Positions 30,215 to 30,376 of a stretch of DNA of 30,376 bases are shown here, in pieces. Position 1 is the stretch's first letter. The number at the start of each line of letters is the position of its first letter. Below the pieces are notes generated by a model. It made no database searches. It was given only the letters and a program-made list of their open reading frames with translations, and was not told where the DNA came from. The stretch lies in the NCBI GenBank assembly GCA_001931905.2, contig MSJI02000210.1, positions 1-30,376 on the forward strand. Direction: 5' to 3'. Source of the DNA: Cladosporium sp. IMV 00045 (lineage: Eukaryota; Ascomycota; Dothideomycetes; Cladosporiales; Cladosporiaceae). The translations under genes were made by a program, and so were the position numbers.

Positions 30215-30344
30215 AAGTAGGTGTTCCTAAAGGAAGACTTGGTCTTGATTGAAGATGATTTTTTGATTGTTTGTTTGTTCGAAAAACGTTTGCCAAAGAT
30301 CAGCGATACGATTTGAAAGGCCAACTGTTGAGAGGAGTGAGGCT

Positions 30345-30353
30345 CTTAATATA
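30345..30353 (-). promoter_or_regulatory. TATA-like element of the MFS gene
   Basis: TATATTAAG on the minus strand, about 131 bp upstream of the ATG at 30214. This is a motif match only. Confidence 0.4.
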
Positions 30354-30376
30354 GGGTTTTGCTGACCTACCTTGTG

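Overview
The window is nuclear DNA of a filamentous ascomycete (Pezizomycotina; a dothideomycete is plausible, but the species cannot be fixed from the sequence). The evidence is genes on both strands, about 30 inferred introns of roughly 43-78 bp with GTRNGT-like donors, CTNAC branch sites and YAG ends, and fungal-only families (HET, Zn2Cys6, NDT80-like, fungal GST). I derived every exon boundary by reading splice signals and checking that codon phase closes across each gene; none has transcript support.

Left flank (1-8825): the 3' part of TIM50 (mitochondrial import), convergent with an NAD(P) malic enzyme; a HET-domain protein; a secreted Ig-like plus endonuclease/exonuclease/phosphatase protein; and a phi-like glutathione S-transferase whose TATA box lies inside a perfect 11-bp inverted repeat.

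Centre (8990-21386): an apparently complete N-acetylglucosamine (GlcNAc) catabolic gene cluster. It holds an UNC93/DUF895 transporter (Ngt1-type candidate), glucosamine-6-phosphate deaminase, an intracellular GH3 beta-N-acetylglucosaminidase fused to two GNAT-like domains, an NDT80-like regulator (RON1 type), a divergent hexokinase (GlcNAc kinase candidate) and GlcNAc-6-phosphate deacetylase. The inferred route is uptake, cleavage of chito-oligomers inside the cell, possible re-acetylation of glucosamine by the GNAT part, phosphorylation, deacetylation, then deamination to fructose-6-phosphate and ammonia. Gene content matches the GlcNAc cluster known from Trichoderma. Two points stand out: the deaminase start codon appears to be split by an intron (AT|G), and the GH3 domain has Glu where the nucleophilic Asp is expected and lacks the usual Asp-x-His loop.

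Right flank (21985-30376): a PaxU/TMEM53-like (DUF829) alpha/beta hydrolase, a Zn2Cys6 transcription factor, a DJ-1/PfpI-like protein with a TATA box and a pair of 25-bp direct repeats upstream, and a convergent MFS sugar-porter of the quinate/hexose type. No tRNA, rRNA, transposon, CRISPR array or prokaryotic element was seen.
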